From Blastocystis hominis (Eukaryota; Sar; Bigyra; Opalinata; Blastocystidae), in contig NW_013171868.1 in the NCBI RefSeq assembly GCF_000151665.1, positions 379,501 to 443,500 of the forward strand: 64,000 bases of DNA, read 5' to 3'. Below the pieces are notes generated by a model that saw only the letters and a program-made list of their open reading frames with translations, was not told the origin of the DNA and did no database searches. Below are positions 54,880 to 64,000 of the stretch, piece by piece; position 1 is the first letter of the stretch, and each line of letters starts with the position of its first letter. Both the position numbers and the translations under genes were made by a program.

Positions 54880-57512
54880 CTAGTTATCAGAACAATGTTC
54901 AAATCTTTGTTTGAGCACGCTATTCTTAAGACAAGGGGAGTTCTACCTACACACATCTGCTTAACTTCTCTTCCCATAATTGTTCGAGACGCTTCTCGCA
55001 GAGCACGATTCACACTTTCGGCCGAGTCCATTGTGACCATAGCGATATCTCGTTGTCTTCCAGTTTTGTGATCGATGGGGAGCTTCACATGCTTCACTCG
55101 CCCATAGGGAGCGAAATGATCGCGAATCACCGCTTCCGATACATGCGAATCCAATCCAGAGATAAAGATGCGATCTTTATCCTCTCTACACTTCACTTGT
55201 TCTCCTCTTTCATCATACAATGGATAATCAACGGAGTGGGCGTGACTGCGACTGCGGCTACGGCTGCGGCTGCGGCTACGGCTACGGCTACGGCTGCGAA
55301 CGGGGCGATTGGCTTGATATCGATCCTCCCTCGAGTCCCAGTTGGAGTGCCTTGGTTCGCGACGATCGGCGGAGGGCGATCGCTTCGAGTCCCAATTGCT
55401 TCGATGATGCTCTCGCGTACCCCATTTGCTTTCGTTCCGTGGACGCTGATTCCACCCCGATTCGCGACGCTGATCATAGCCATTACCTCGGTAGGGGTTG
55501 GTTGGATAATAGGGGCCTCCCGCAGGATATTCAGGATTCGGAGGGTAATAATTGTAGGGCGGATTTGGTGGATAATTGCCAGTAGATGAATAGGGAGCGC
55601 CTTGGTAGGGGGACGGCATAGAGTTGTTGTACGGGGGAAGAGGATTCTTGGAAGGGCCTGTTCCATCCGCTCCATAGCCATCTCGCTTTTCCATTGGCTC
55701 TCCATAGCCGGCAGGCGGCATGGAATAGTTTGTGGGAGGAGTGGGAGGGAAGCCCTGATAGGGAGAAGACGGGTAGAGATTGTTGGGATTGTTCATTGGC
55801 GGATAAGAGTAATTGGGAGGGGGCACCATGTTCTGGGCTGGAGGGTTGCGAGGCGAGGCGTAAGGAGGGGCGTTCGAAGCGGATGGAGGATACGGTGAGT
55901 TCCCATCAGCGGGTTGTTGATAGGGAGGATTCTGCGGAGCGGGGTACGCAGAATTGGCGTCTGGCTGGGGAGGATAGCCAGAATTCGGAGGGTTGGAGGC
56001 ATAAGGATTGGGATTGGGATTGGGATTGGGATTGGGATTGGGATTGGGATTGGGATTGGGAGGATTCAAAGGACGAGACGAATAAGGAGAACTCGAAGGG
56101 TTCGTAGGGTTGGCAGGGTTGGCAGGGTTCGTAGGGTTCGTAGGGTTCACTGAGTTCGCTGGATCTGCTGGATCTGCTGGATCTACTGGCTTTGTAGGAT
56201 TGGTAGGATTGGCAGGATTGGTAGGATTGGTCGGATCCGCTGGATTCGGCATCGCAGATATGTTTGAAGAAGAAGGAGGAGGAGGAGGCGGATAGGTGGA
56301 AGCGCCATCATTTGCCGCCAGACCTGACGCCGATGCGTTCTGTGATGGATGCAATGAGTTGGGATCGTTGGGAGCCGCGCCATACGGATCACTCGCATTT
56401 CCAGCATAAGGATCCGCCGAGGGTTGACCATAGGGATCGGCAGACTGCGAAGCGTAGGGATCGCCTCCTGCCTGACCGTACGGATCATTGGCGGGCTGAC
56501 CATAAGGCGAAGCGGAAGGCTGGGGAGGATACATGGAGTTGGGGTCGACAGGTTGGCCATAATAGCCAGCGCCGGGCATTCCAGGATACATCGCATTGGG
56601 ATCCATGGAGGGCGGATACATCGCAGACCCATCGGCGTAATACGCATTGTAATCGGCTGGATTGTACTGATATCCTCCGTACATAGCGTTTGGATCCACG
56701 TACGAGCTCGGCATATAGGGATCGTAGGGACCGGCAGGAGGATAGCCCGATTCGGCCTCACCAGCATTCAGCGGGTTATATGCTTCACCAGACACGACTT
56801 GAGCAATGCGCTCATTCTCAGTGGGCTGATGATATGCTTCAGGATCTAGTCTCAAAGAGCAGAACAACAGACTTACAAAGCTCATCGCGAGGTTTGGCAG
56901 GCTCAACCGAAAGCTTCGTGTCATTATACATCATATAGCCGTCATTCAGCAACTTTTGAGTCTATCTAAGAGTCCCCTTTCAAAGAGTACCAGCTCCGGT
57001 GATTTGTAGGTAATAAAGCAGAAATTACGAAGAAGTCCATTGTTGCGATCTTTCGGGAAAATTTTCAGAACGACCTCTCCCACAGAGTTGAAGAATTTGA
57101 GAAGCTCTTCCTCGCTGACGTTTGTTGGAATGCCTCGAATAAACAGACGAGGGCTTTCTGGCTCTTTGTGTGCACTTGCCTTGGCTGTACAGATATCCAC
57201 GACAGCGCCTACGACTAATGAAATCGAAAGTAAAATTACCCATAACCTTGCATGACTTCTTGGCAAGTGCAGCTTCCATTGATTCTTTTGTTCGGAATAA
57301 TACATAGACAAAGCCTCTAGGTTTCTTTGTATATTTGTCACAAGGGATAGTCACATCGTCAACCTCTCCAAACTCTGTAAATGCATCCTAAACTAGTAAC
57401 AGTTGAGTGAGTTTGTACCCTGATTATTTCTTCTGTTGCATTCTTTGGTACGTTTCTTACGAATACTTTATAGCTATTGAGAATAAGTTAGTGACAGTGT
57501 TTGATACCTCAT
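54880..57512 (-). CDS. RNA-binding protein with two N-terminal RRMs, Pro/Asn-rich middle, RS region and C-terminal RRM
   Basis: The start codon plus a 34-bp intron gives MSYKVFVRNVPKNATEEII (RRM1; GFVYVLFRTKESMEAAL). RRM2 has PRLFIRGIPTNVSEEELL and NFCFITYKSPEL. After two more short introns comes a 500-residue low-complexity part rich in Pro, Tyr, Asn and Gly, with an Asn-Pro dipeptide array and many DPYG/DPNAMY units. An Arg-Ser run and a last RRM (RIFISGLDSHVSEAVI) follow. Stop TAG at 54880-54882; TGTTTGTT at 54839-54846. This layout suggests a splicing or RNP-granule protein; phase separation is possible from composition but is not shown. The last intron could be 26 or 41 bp. Confidence 0.75.
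55238..55312 (-). repeat. Arg-Ser coding repeat
   Basis: Repeated CG-rich hexamers encode about eight Arg-Ser dipeptides in the RRM/RS protein, a classical substrate for SR-protein kinases. Confidence 0.85.
56007..56062 (-). repeat. GGATTG hexamer repeat coding Asn-Pro units
   Basis: Nine near-perfect hexamers (read on the plus strand) encode alternating Pro and Asn on the minus strand. A less regular Asn-Pro-Thr/Ala array follows to about 56240. Confidence 0.95.
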
Positions 57513-58567
57513 TTTGTAATTAGTGTTTGTTGTACTTGACAATGACGTGATTATTTGATAGTTGTGAGTATTAATTGACTTTGATAAATGGACACTCAAA
57601 TAACAATTAACTATGAAATCTAGCGGAAGTACCATTATGGCCATATTATAATATGTGCCTATACTTCCGAGTTGATTCATATTAGAATGTTCAAATAGCC
57701 GTCATATTGGATTATAATAAGTAACATAATCGGATAATAGCAATATTAGATGTATCAGCAAATAGCAAAACTATTTCTATTGGAAAATTGTTGATTACGG
57801 ATACTGGAAACATGGAGTGAGATACATCGACTTGTCAACACTTGACCAAACCATAAATTTGCGTCAATGCATATCTAAGGACTAAAAATCATTATGCAAA
57901 GCGTATAGGGTGATGGTGCGATGTATACTTGACATCCTCTATACTACAAACTAATTCATGTGATGATTCTATTTTGCAATAGGTATTCATTATACATTTC
58001 CTTCAAAATCACTCTTTACCAAACTAGGTAACGAAAGCATAAATGTCTCACTTGAGAATAATGAATAGCTAGTTACAAAACTACTTCCCAGTAATTCTAT
58101 CAAAAGACAAAATTCCTATTCAATACCAGAAAAATAAATATGTTTACCAGAAATCTCAACAATACTATATAAAAATAAATGGAATCAATTAATGAGGATT
58201 CAATAATTCACAAAAATTAATGATTCACAATTATTGAATTCTTGCAGATTTCATTATTTATTAGTTTTCTAATAATTCTATATACGAATACAAATTATAT
58301 AATTGGTTCCATTCTTTTCCTTGAAACATTAATATTATAATATTTCTATTCAATTAATATCTAGGATTATTCAAATTCAATTATTCCAAAAGGATTAATT
58401 CTCAATGCATTTATTATTTACACATACCTATCGTAGTACTCCATTCTTACTTTCATTGCGCCCAACACTCCAAACAACTCATGATCCCTCTGCCTCTCAC
58501 AATACTACCCATTCACTCTAATTAACGTCTTTCGCACAAACCGTATCTTTCAAACTATCTGTGTAGA
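57513..58567. other. 1-kb AT-rich intergenic region
   Basis: The longest gene-free stretch of the window. It is strongly AT-rich with many short inverted ATT/AAT words (58130-58400) and no frame with family similarity. It separates two divergent genes, so it should contain both promoters. No tRNA, origin or element was recognised. Confidence 0.6.
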
Positions 58568-60359
58568 ATGTGGTCAAGTTGGTTTGACGATGCGAAAAAG
58601 CGTGCAACCGATGCACTGCAAGCGACATCAATAGCTGTGACGAAGGTGAAGTGTGTTAAGAAGGAACTGATTATCTAGGGAATTCAAATTGCCAAAGACA
58701 AGGCGAGTGAGAGTACATACCAATACAACAGAGTAAAGAATAGTTTCTGCAAATGCCGCTGATGTTATGAAGGAATATGTTACGGGACGCCCAGAGGATT
58801 TAACGTATATCTCGAGCAATATTATCGGTATTTCGTGCGTGATCCAGGTTTATTTTAGCTATGGGCTTTCCTGGGTGGCCAAAGAACCCCAATCCGTCGA
58901 TACGGTACAATTCGCGCGAAGTGGTAGCTAGTTTCCTGGAAAAGCATCACAAAGATCACTATATGATCTTTAATCTCAGTGATGAAGTTTACGAATCACT
59001 TCTCTTTGGGGATCATGTTGGTGAGTTTCCTGGCATATAATGTCAAGATCGTATCGTATGATCTTCACGGAATGCCTGCTCCTTCTCTCGGAATGCTTAT
59101 GAAGATGTGTATTGCGATGGAAACGTGGCTTGCTGACGACGAGAATAACGTGGTGGTCGTTCATTGTCTGGTTTGACATCGATATTCATGTTAACACAAT
59201 AGACGGGTAAAGGCCGCACGGTTACCGTCTGCTCGTGTCTGCTAGCCTGGCTAGGATGGGTCGAGAACTGTTCCGAAGCCCTCCATCTCTGCTGTGACCG
59301 TCGTGGAGGCAAGATCGAGGAGTTAACGACGCCTTCGCAGCGCCGCTACATTCAATACTTCAGCATGTTGCTGGACTGCGTACAGCCGAAGAAGGAACCG
59401 CTTCTGCTCAAGTCGATCAAGCTGATCGACGTTCCGCTGCGTGGACCCAATCCGGTCGTTCAGGTCGATGTGTTTAACTGCGGAATGCTTGTCTTTGCGA
59501 CCCGCGTGTCGATCCCGCGAGAGGCGGGTGCGGACGAAGATATCAATTACACAACGGAAGTGGTGTGCGGTCGACCCATTCGAGTTTGCATTGATCGGCT
59601 CGTGTTTTGTAGGGGAACATTATTCTTCGCTGCCGCCAGCTGCGCGATAACGGCGTGCGAACAAGTCTGTGTCGCTGCATGATCCACACGGGGTACATCA
59701 ATGGAACAGTGTTCCGATTGACGAAGGATCAGCTGGACGGAGCCACCAGCGACCCGCGCTGCCCCGATACGATGAGTTTGGAGCTGGCGCTCGATGCATC
59801 GCAGGAGGAATATGTCGCCGATGCCAGCGTGAATCGAATGGAGGTGTACGAGAGCTTGCTCTTCGATTCGAATTCTGCGCTCTGGCGCGAAGTTCTGCAC
59901 CGGAAGGAAGGCCGCTCCACCTCCGATGCGTCTCCTTCGGTCGAAAAACCCAGCGCCAGCGCGAACGCCAGCGCGAATGCCGGCGCGAAGGTGAAGGGCG
60001 ATGTGTTCGATATCGACAGCGAGGAAGAAGACGAGCCAGTCAAGGCGCAGCCAGTGCCCAAGAAAGATCCCGCGCGAGACTACATGACCGAATTGGCCAT
60101 GCTGGAGAGCTCGCTCTCGCAGACGCAAATGCAGACGGAGACGATCCAGGAGAAGGGACTGACCGAAGCCGAGCAGCAGAACCTGGACTCTATCATGCAG
60201 GAATTGGACATCGAATCGGACGAAGATGACATGGATCCCACAAATCTGGATCTCAATGATCTGGCGGGCTCGATCGATTTGGACGACGATGTGGATGTCG
60301 ATGATGCAGAGGACGATGGAGCGGAAGTTCATGACTATAGTGCTGAGTTTGGTGTGTAG
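58568..60359 (+). CDS. PTEN/auxilin-type phosphatase with C2 domain
   Basis: The start ATG at 58568 begins MWSSWFDDAKKRATDAL, an amphipathic N-terminus. After short introns comes a PTEN-like phosphatase domain: DLTYISSNIIAMGFPGW, SFLEKHHKDHYMIFNLSDE, VVVVHCLTGKGRTVTVC (assembled across a 32-bp intron near 59171-59202) with an intact HCxxGxxR active site, then LTTPSQRRYIQYFSMLL. A C2 domain follows (LLKSIKLIDVPLRGPNP, ILRCRQLRDNG, RCMIHTGYINGTVFRLTKDQ). The C-terminal 150 residues are acidic and disordered. This resembles tensin, auxilin/GAK or PTEN, but no J domain is present. Lipid phosphatase activity is inferred. Stop TAG at 60357-60359, then TGTTTGTT. Confidence 0.8.
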
Positions 60360-60362
60360 CAA

Positions 60363-60370
60363 TGTTTGTT
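60363..60370 (+). terminator. TGTTTGTT 3'-end motif of the PTEN-like gene
   Basis: Exactly four bases (GCAA) separate the first two bases of the stop codon (TA) from the octamer, so the genomic TAG may be read as TAA after polyadenylation. Confidence 0.65.
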
Positions 60371-60415
60371 GCAACAAGAAGGGCAATCAACAACAACATG
60401 CTTTATTACGATCCT

Positions 60416-61664
60416 CTTAAAACTTGACAGTCTCCAATCCGGTCGTGGGTTTGCACACGCAGCACTCCGTCTATCCATCACCTCTCCCCCGACTGCTCCC
60501 CTACCGGGTACAATCCCATCTTCAGCGTCTTCGCGGGCTGTTCCTGCAGGAGCGGGCAGTGAGTCTTGGAGGTCAGTACATGGGACGCGTTCTCCTTCTC
60601 CAGAGTCTCGCGCACGACCTGCACGCAGCTCGCCTTGGGCACCACGAACATCGCGTTCTTCTGCAGACACGCCACAGCGCTCATCAGCGAGATGGGGAGA
60701 TACTGCGCGTTACTCCTCGTCCGGCTTCGCTCCTACCATCGGAAGATCCAGGCACAGAATCGAATCGGCGGTCAGCTGGAGCTTCTTTGCGATGCGCGTC
60801 GCCGCGTCATTCACCTGCTTCTGCGTCAAATCCTTGCTCTACGCTCGAGTTCGCTCCGCATTCTCACCTTCAGCACGCGACCGTCCGAGTAGGCGTAGCT
60901 GCGCAGCAGCACGGTCTCGGGCTCGGCCTCCAGGCGCTTGGAGACCTCGGCAACCAAATCGGGGAAGACCTGATCGACGAGCAGAGTGCGGAAGTTGGTC
61001 ACACCGTTCAGCGAGGAGTGGTCCCACTCCGTGGAGGCCACAGCACGCAGGTGGCGGAACTGACGACTCTTCAGAGGCTCCACCATGGTCGCCAGACGGA
61101 CTGAAAATGACCCAGGATTAAGAAGAAAACTACCCGAATCCAACTCAGGGACCAAGCTCTTCAGAACTCCCTCACGCTCTCCCTGGGTCGAAGAGGGGCT
61201 GTAGAGGAGGAGGGTCGGATCTGCCTCACGGAGAACGTCGCTAATCGTGAGAAGTTTTGTAGAGACGCATACACAAACACATCGGCATCCTTGATCTTGG
61301 GATCGACGGTCACGAGACGAAGGCCCGTCATGGAGCAAGCATAGAAAGCAGTGAGAGTTTCGGAGCGACTATCGGTCCAAGCCATAACCGAATCACCAGG
61401 CTTCATACCCAACTCGTAAAAGCCATTCGCCAACATGCGGACATTGTTCTGCAAAAAAGTGAGCACAAAAATCCGAAGCTTCTCCAACACCAACTTACCA
61501 TCATTGTCTTGTAGTTGAAGTGAATATTTTCATTGGCAAACTTGATAGCATTCTTATATGGAAGAACCTTGACTGCTTCAAACGTTGAACCGACAACAGT
61601 AGAAGCCAGACGAACTACGGGTCACTTAATCTATCCTCTCTATACCGTTTCGCGAAGCCATCAT
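60416..61664 (-). CDS. degenerate AMP-binding (acyl-CoA synthetase-like) protein
   Basis: The start ATG at 61662-61664 begins MMASRNVRLASTVVGSTF, which could be an organelle leader. The next part matches the N-terminus of AMP-forming acyl-CoA synthetases: NAIKFANENIHFNYKTMMNN, MLANGFYELGMKPGDSVMAW, FYACSMTGLRLVTVDPKI. The place of the phosphate-binding loop reads LLLYSPSSTQGEREGVLKSL, a clear but altered version of YSSGTTGxPKGV. Further core blocks (LMSAVACLQKNAMFVVPKAS) remain, but the protein ends after about 350 residues where about 550 is usual, so the C-terminal lid and catalytic Lys are missing. Exons join across six introns of 29-50 bp. Stop TAA at 60416-60418. Probably a pseudoenzyme or a partner protein (inference). 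Confidence 0.6.
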
Positions 61665-61929
61665 TTTTAAACCTATGCATGAGCAAAATTGCCGAAAAAC
61701 AATTTCTTACCTGTGAAAGCGAGCATTGGTCACAATATTCACGAAAATCAAGTGGAAACGGCTTTCTACAACAAATAGAAAGAGAACCCCGGGCCGTACT
61801 TTGATAAATATCAAAAATCTAGGTAGAAAGCTCCTTTCTCTATTTAGGGTTTTACCGCGGGAACTGACCTTTTCCAACAAACACCGATTTTCAACTAATA
61901 ACATTGATTTCGTTACAGCAGAACTTCAC

Positions 61930-62877
61930 TTAGCTACAATTAAAAATCCTATTATAGCAGCTCGTGAAAAACTCCTTGGTCATAAGCGTGATCATGCCGT
62001 GGGGCGCTGATCTTGAATAAAATGCCCAATATCCTTTCCAGAATCGTAAAATGCCTTCCTTCTTATAGACTTTGCACATGCAGTCTATAAATCCCTTGTA
62101 GGGGAACTTGCCAGTGATTGGATCGATACGCATATTCATGATACGCACTTTTATCAGGTCAAAAGGAAGGGCCGTAAATGAGCAAATAAATCCAGAAAGT
62201 GCGCTCGCTCCAAAGGAACACAAAACAGGCTTATCGGGGTACCGCTTCACCAAGAATTCCTTTGCCTGATCATAGGAGGCAAGTAAACCTGTGTTCATAC
62301 CCACTGCTCTCCAGATCACAGGAACACCCCCTCTCCAAAGACAAAGGATTCCCTCTTCCTTCGCAATCTTGAACACTGCCTGAAACGCATTGTGGTACCC
62401 GCGCTTCAATTCTGGGGGAGCTACCCCATCCGCCTGCATACGTACTAAAGCGATATCAAATGGATTTCCCATAATTCCTCCCAAAGCACCGGCTGTCATT
62501 CCACAGAGTGCTTTTTGCCAGAGTGGAATTGCGTCTACATTCTGTCTCTTTTTAAGCGCGCCAGAAAGAGTATCAAAGATTCCCAAGCGGGCTGTACCAT
62601 ACACAGCTTCTCGCATGAATGCTGCAGACAAGCCCTGGTAGAATCCTCGAGGTCCCTCGTTCTTATAAATATATTTTACAACAGTGGTGATTGTTGAGGG
62701 AACATTGCTGTCCTTGGTGGATAAAAGAATACGGGTTTTCACCATGTCAAATGGGAATATCTAGTCGAATTACCCCATCCCATGACTCCCTACACAGCAC
62801 GTGGAGAAACAAGCAGCAAATCCTCCCGACACGAAGGGTCTAAGAGCATATTTAGTGCCCTTCTGTTTCTGTGGCAT
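61930..62877 (-). CDS. mitochondrial carrier family protein (SLC25, oxoglutarate/dicarboxylate-like)
   Basis: Transporter of the inner membrane of mitochondria or related organelles. The start ATG at 62875-62877 is followed by one 33-bp intron (about 62762-62794) that splits the first helix; the second exon runs open to TAA at 61930. Three tandem repeats are seen with the P-x-D/E-x-x-K/R signatures: FPFDMVKTRI, NPFDIALVRMQADG and LPFDLIKVRI. About 300 residues, the family's usual size. The motif ALVRMQADG and the overall pattern resemble the 2-oxoglutarate/malate and dicarboxylate carriers. Such a carrier could feed dicarboxylates to the organelle; the substrate is inferred. Confidence 0.85.
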
Positions 62878-63300
62878 ATCTATTTTTTGGAGAAACTAGG
62901 AGAACCTCCAATCCTAAAATTGACCCAGAATTGATAGCTCTTTTGGGATCAGTTCTCTTTTTTCTATTTGACTTTGGTTTTTTGTTGATGTTCCGGCCTA
63001 TTTACAGGAACTGCTTTCCCAATCGTATTTGCCGATTCCAAAAATGAAACAGTCGACCATACGTTTACTAGTGAGATAACACGTTTATAGACACGCTTCT
63101 ATCATTCGTTTTTGTTTTTGAGATCTGCGATCTATCAGATATTGGGGAACTTTTCTACGTTTCCACGTTTTATTGCCTTTGAATATTGGGATTGAAGCCC
63201 GATATTTGTGTTGGCTACTTTAAGCACAACCCAGACTCGAGAGTACGAAGAACGTTGTAGGATGTAGGAGCAAATTCTTTTCGGGGTTGGTTCTTCAATC
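62878..63300. other. unassigned stretch, possibly 5' exons of the DNAJC17-like gene
   Basis: About 420 bp without a clear frame. A segment near 63215-63245 (KHNPDS in one frame) could be the HPD region of a J domain in altered form, but this is weak. Confidence 0.3.
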
Positions 63301-63399
63301 CAACAATATACACGATTGAGATGAATGCAGAGATGATGCTAGTGGCAGATGGTGAGGGAAGACAATAGGGTGGTTCATTTGGCAAGAGTTTTTGATATC

Positions 63400-64000
63400 T
63401 ACTGAATGTTGCAGCTATTTCGAATAATCTTTATCCATTTTGAATTGCAGAAACGATGCAAACAAACTGTTTGCAGAGGTACCATTATTGTTCCACTCCT
63501 TTATGGTTTTCGTTACAGCAGTGCACCGGTATTCTAAATCGCCCACTTTTCCCCCACATTACCTTCTTTGGCGTTTTATAGAATGAGTTCTGTTCATTTT
63601 GATTCCACCAAAAATCCAACAGACACGCTTCTTCTGCGTTGGAGCAGAAAAGGAAAAGGCGCTGGCGTTGATTCTGCGACTCTACTGAATTGCTTTCCTG
63701 AAAAGGATGTTTCTCTTCTTTCATTCACTCCAAAGTATTTATAACGCGATAGATGGAATGTAGGCAAGGAAAAGCCATAGTTCAGTTTTCTTCTGTTGAG
63801 GCAGCTTCTTCTTTTGTTGCTGCGTGTGAAAAGGACCCAGTTAAGATAAATAACGTGCTTCCCGTTCACCCTTCCTATTGCTCCATTTCCAAGCCGAACG
63901 AGGCGAAAGTAGCTCCTGTTACGAATATTACTGATTCCATGGATGGTAGTACTACTGTATGTGTGTTATGTTGATAGGTATCGCTGTTACTGATTTGGAT
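63400..64000 (+). CDS. DNAJC17-like protein, C-terminal RRM part (partial)
   Basis: The recognisable part is the degenerate C-terminal RRM of DNAJC17: PTDTLLLRWSRKGKGAGVDS, LLNCFPEKDV and, after a 29-bp intron at 63735-63763, GKAIVQFSSVEAASSFVAA. Upstream, tiny exons such as NDANKLFAE near 63445 look like the end of a J domain, so the gene probably starts before 63300, but those joins are not secure. DNAJC17 (Cwf23 in yeast) is an Hsp40 cofactor of the spliceosome. The 3' end lies beyond the window. Confidence 0.45.

Noticed and set aside
57513-58567. Possible tRNA or replication origin in the AT-rich gap
   Set aside because: No cloverleaf-type T-loop or paired stems were found by eye, and no origin consensus is known for this organism.
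1-64000. Bacterial contamination or a bacterial contig
   Set aside because: Eukaryotic genes such as condensin, uL5, VIP1, EFR3 and METAP2 with spliceosomal mini-introns run through the whole window.

Overview
This is nuclear DNA of a protist with a compact, gene-dense genome. It fits the gut stramenopile Blastocystis best. The grounds are: (1) most genes are cut by GT-AG introns of about 27-39 bp that can be read directly from conserved protein frames; (2) many genes end at or just before the octamer TGTTTGTT, and some seem to have no encoded stop codon where that motif sits, which matches the polyadenylation-made stop codons described for Blastocystis; (3) the gene set (ADP-forming acetyl-CoA synthetase with a targeting-like N-terminus, cobalamin adenosyltransferase, bacterial-type xylose isomerase, BspA-like leucine-rich repeat protein) suits an anaerobe with mitochondrion-related organelles. 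No rRNA, CRISPR or transposon was seen, and no tRNA was noticed by eye.

Layout. 0-5.7 kb: a small unknown gene and a 1.65-kresidue type I surface protein. 5.8-12 kb (minus strand): methionine aminopeptidase 2, a single-exon NhaC antiporter, and methionyl-tRNA synthetase with an N-terminal GST-like domain. 12.1-16.6 kb: condensin subunit CAP-D2. 16.8-26.9 kb (minus): leucine-rich repeat protein, RPEL protein, membrane protein, multi-RRM splicing-type factor, ribosomal protein uL5, xylose isomerase, stand-alone Utp12-domain protein, C2H2 protein. 27-33 kb: 2H phosphoesterase, ubiquitin-like protein, AMBRA1-like WD40 protein, an unknown gene and Yae1. 32.9-36.2 kb: cobalamin adenosyltransferase and acetyl-CoA synthetase, head to head. 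36.3-43.3 kb: LARGE-type glycosyltransferase, RNase HII, Arc1/AIMP1-like tRNA-binding cofactor, single-exon MATE transporter and a CK1-family pseudokinase. 43.3-54.8 kb: the inositol pyrophosphate kinase VIP1/PPIP5K, Bucentaur/SWC5, EFR3, GH47 mannosidase and FYV7/CCDC59. 54.9-64 kb: RRM/RS protein, a 1-kb AT-rich gap, a PTEN/auxilin-type phosphatase, a degenerate AMP-binding protein, a mitochondrial carrier and the 3' part of a DNAJC17-like gene.

Genes that may work together: the synthetase and its Arc1/AIMP1-like cofactor (tRNA charging); cobalamin adenosyltransferase, acetyl-CoA synthetase and a carrier (organelle acyl-CoA metabolism); VIP1, EFR3 and the PTEN-like phosphatase (phosphoinositide and inositol phosphate signalling); Utp12 protein, FYV7, Yae1 and uL5 (ribosome biogenesis). 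These links are inferred from gene content, not from operons.

Exon joins were made by eye from frame continuity and family similarity. Intron coordinates are given where they were worked out; gene ends marked approximate need transcript data.
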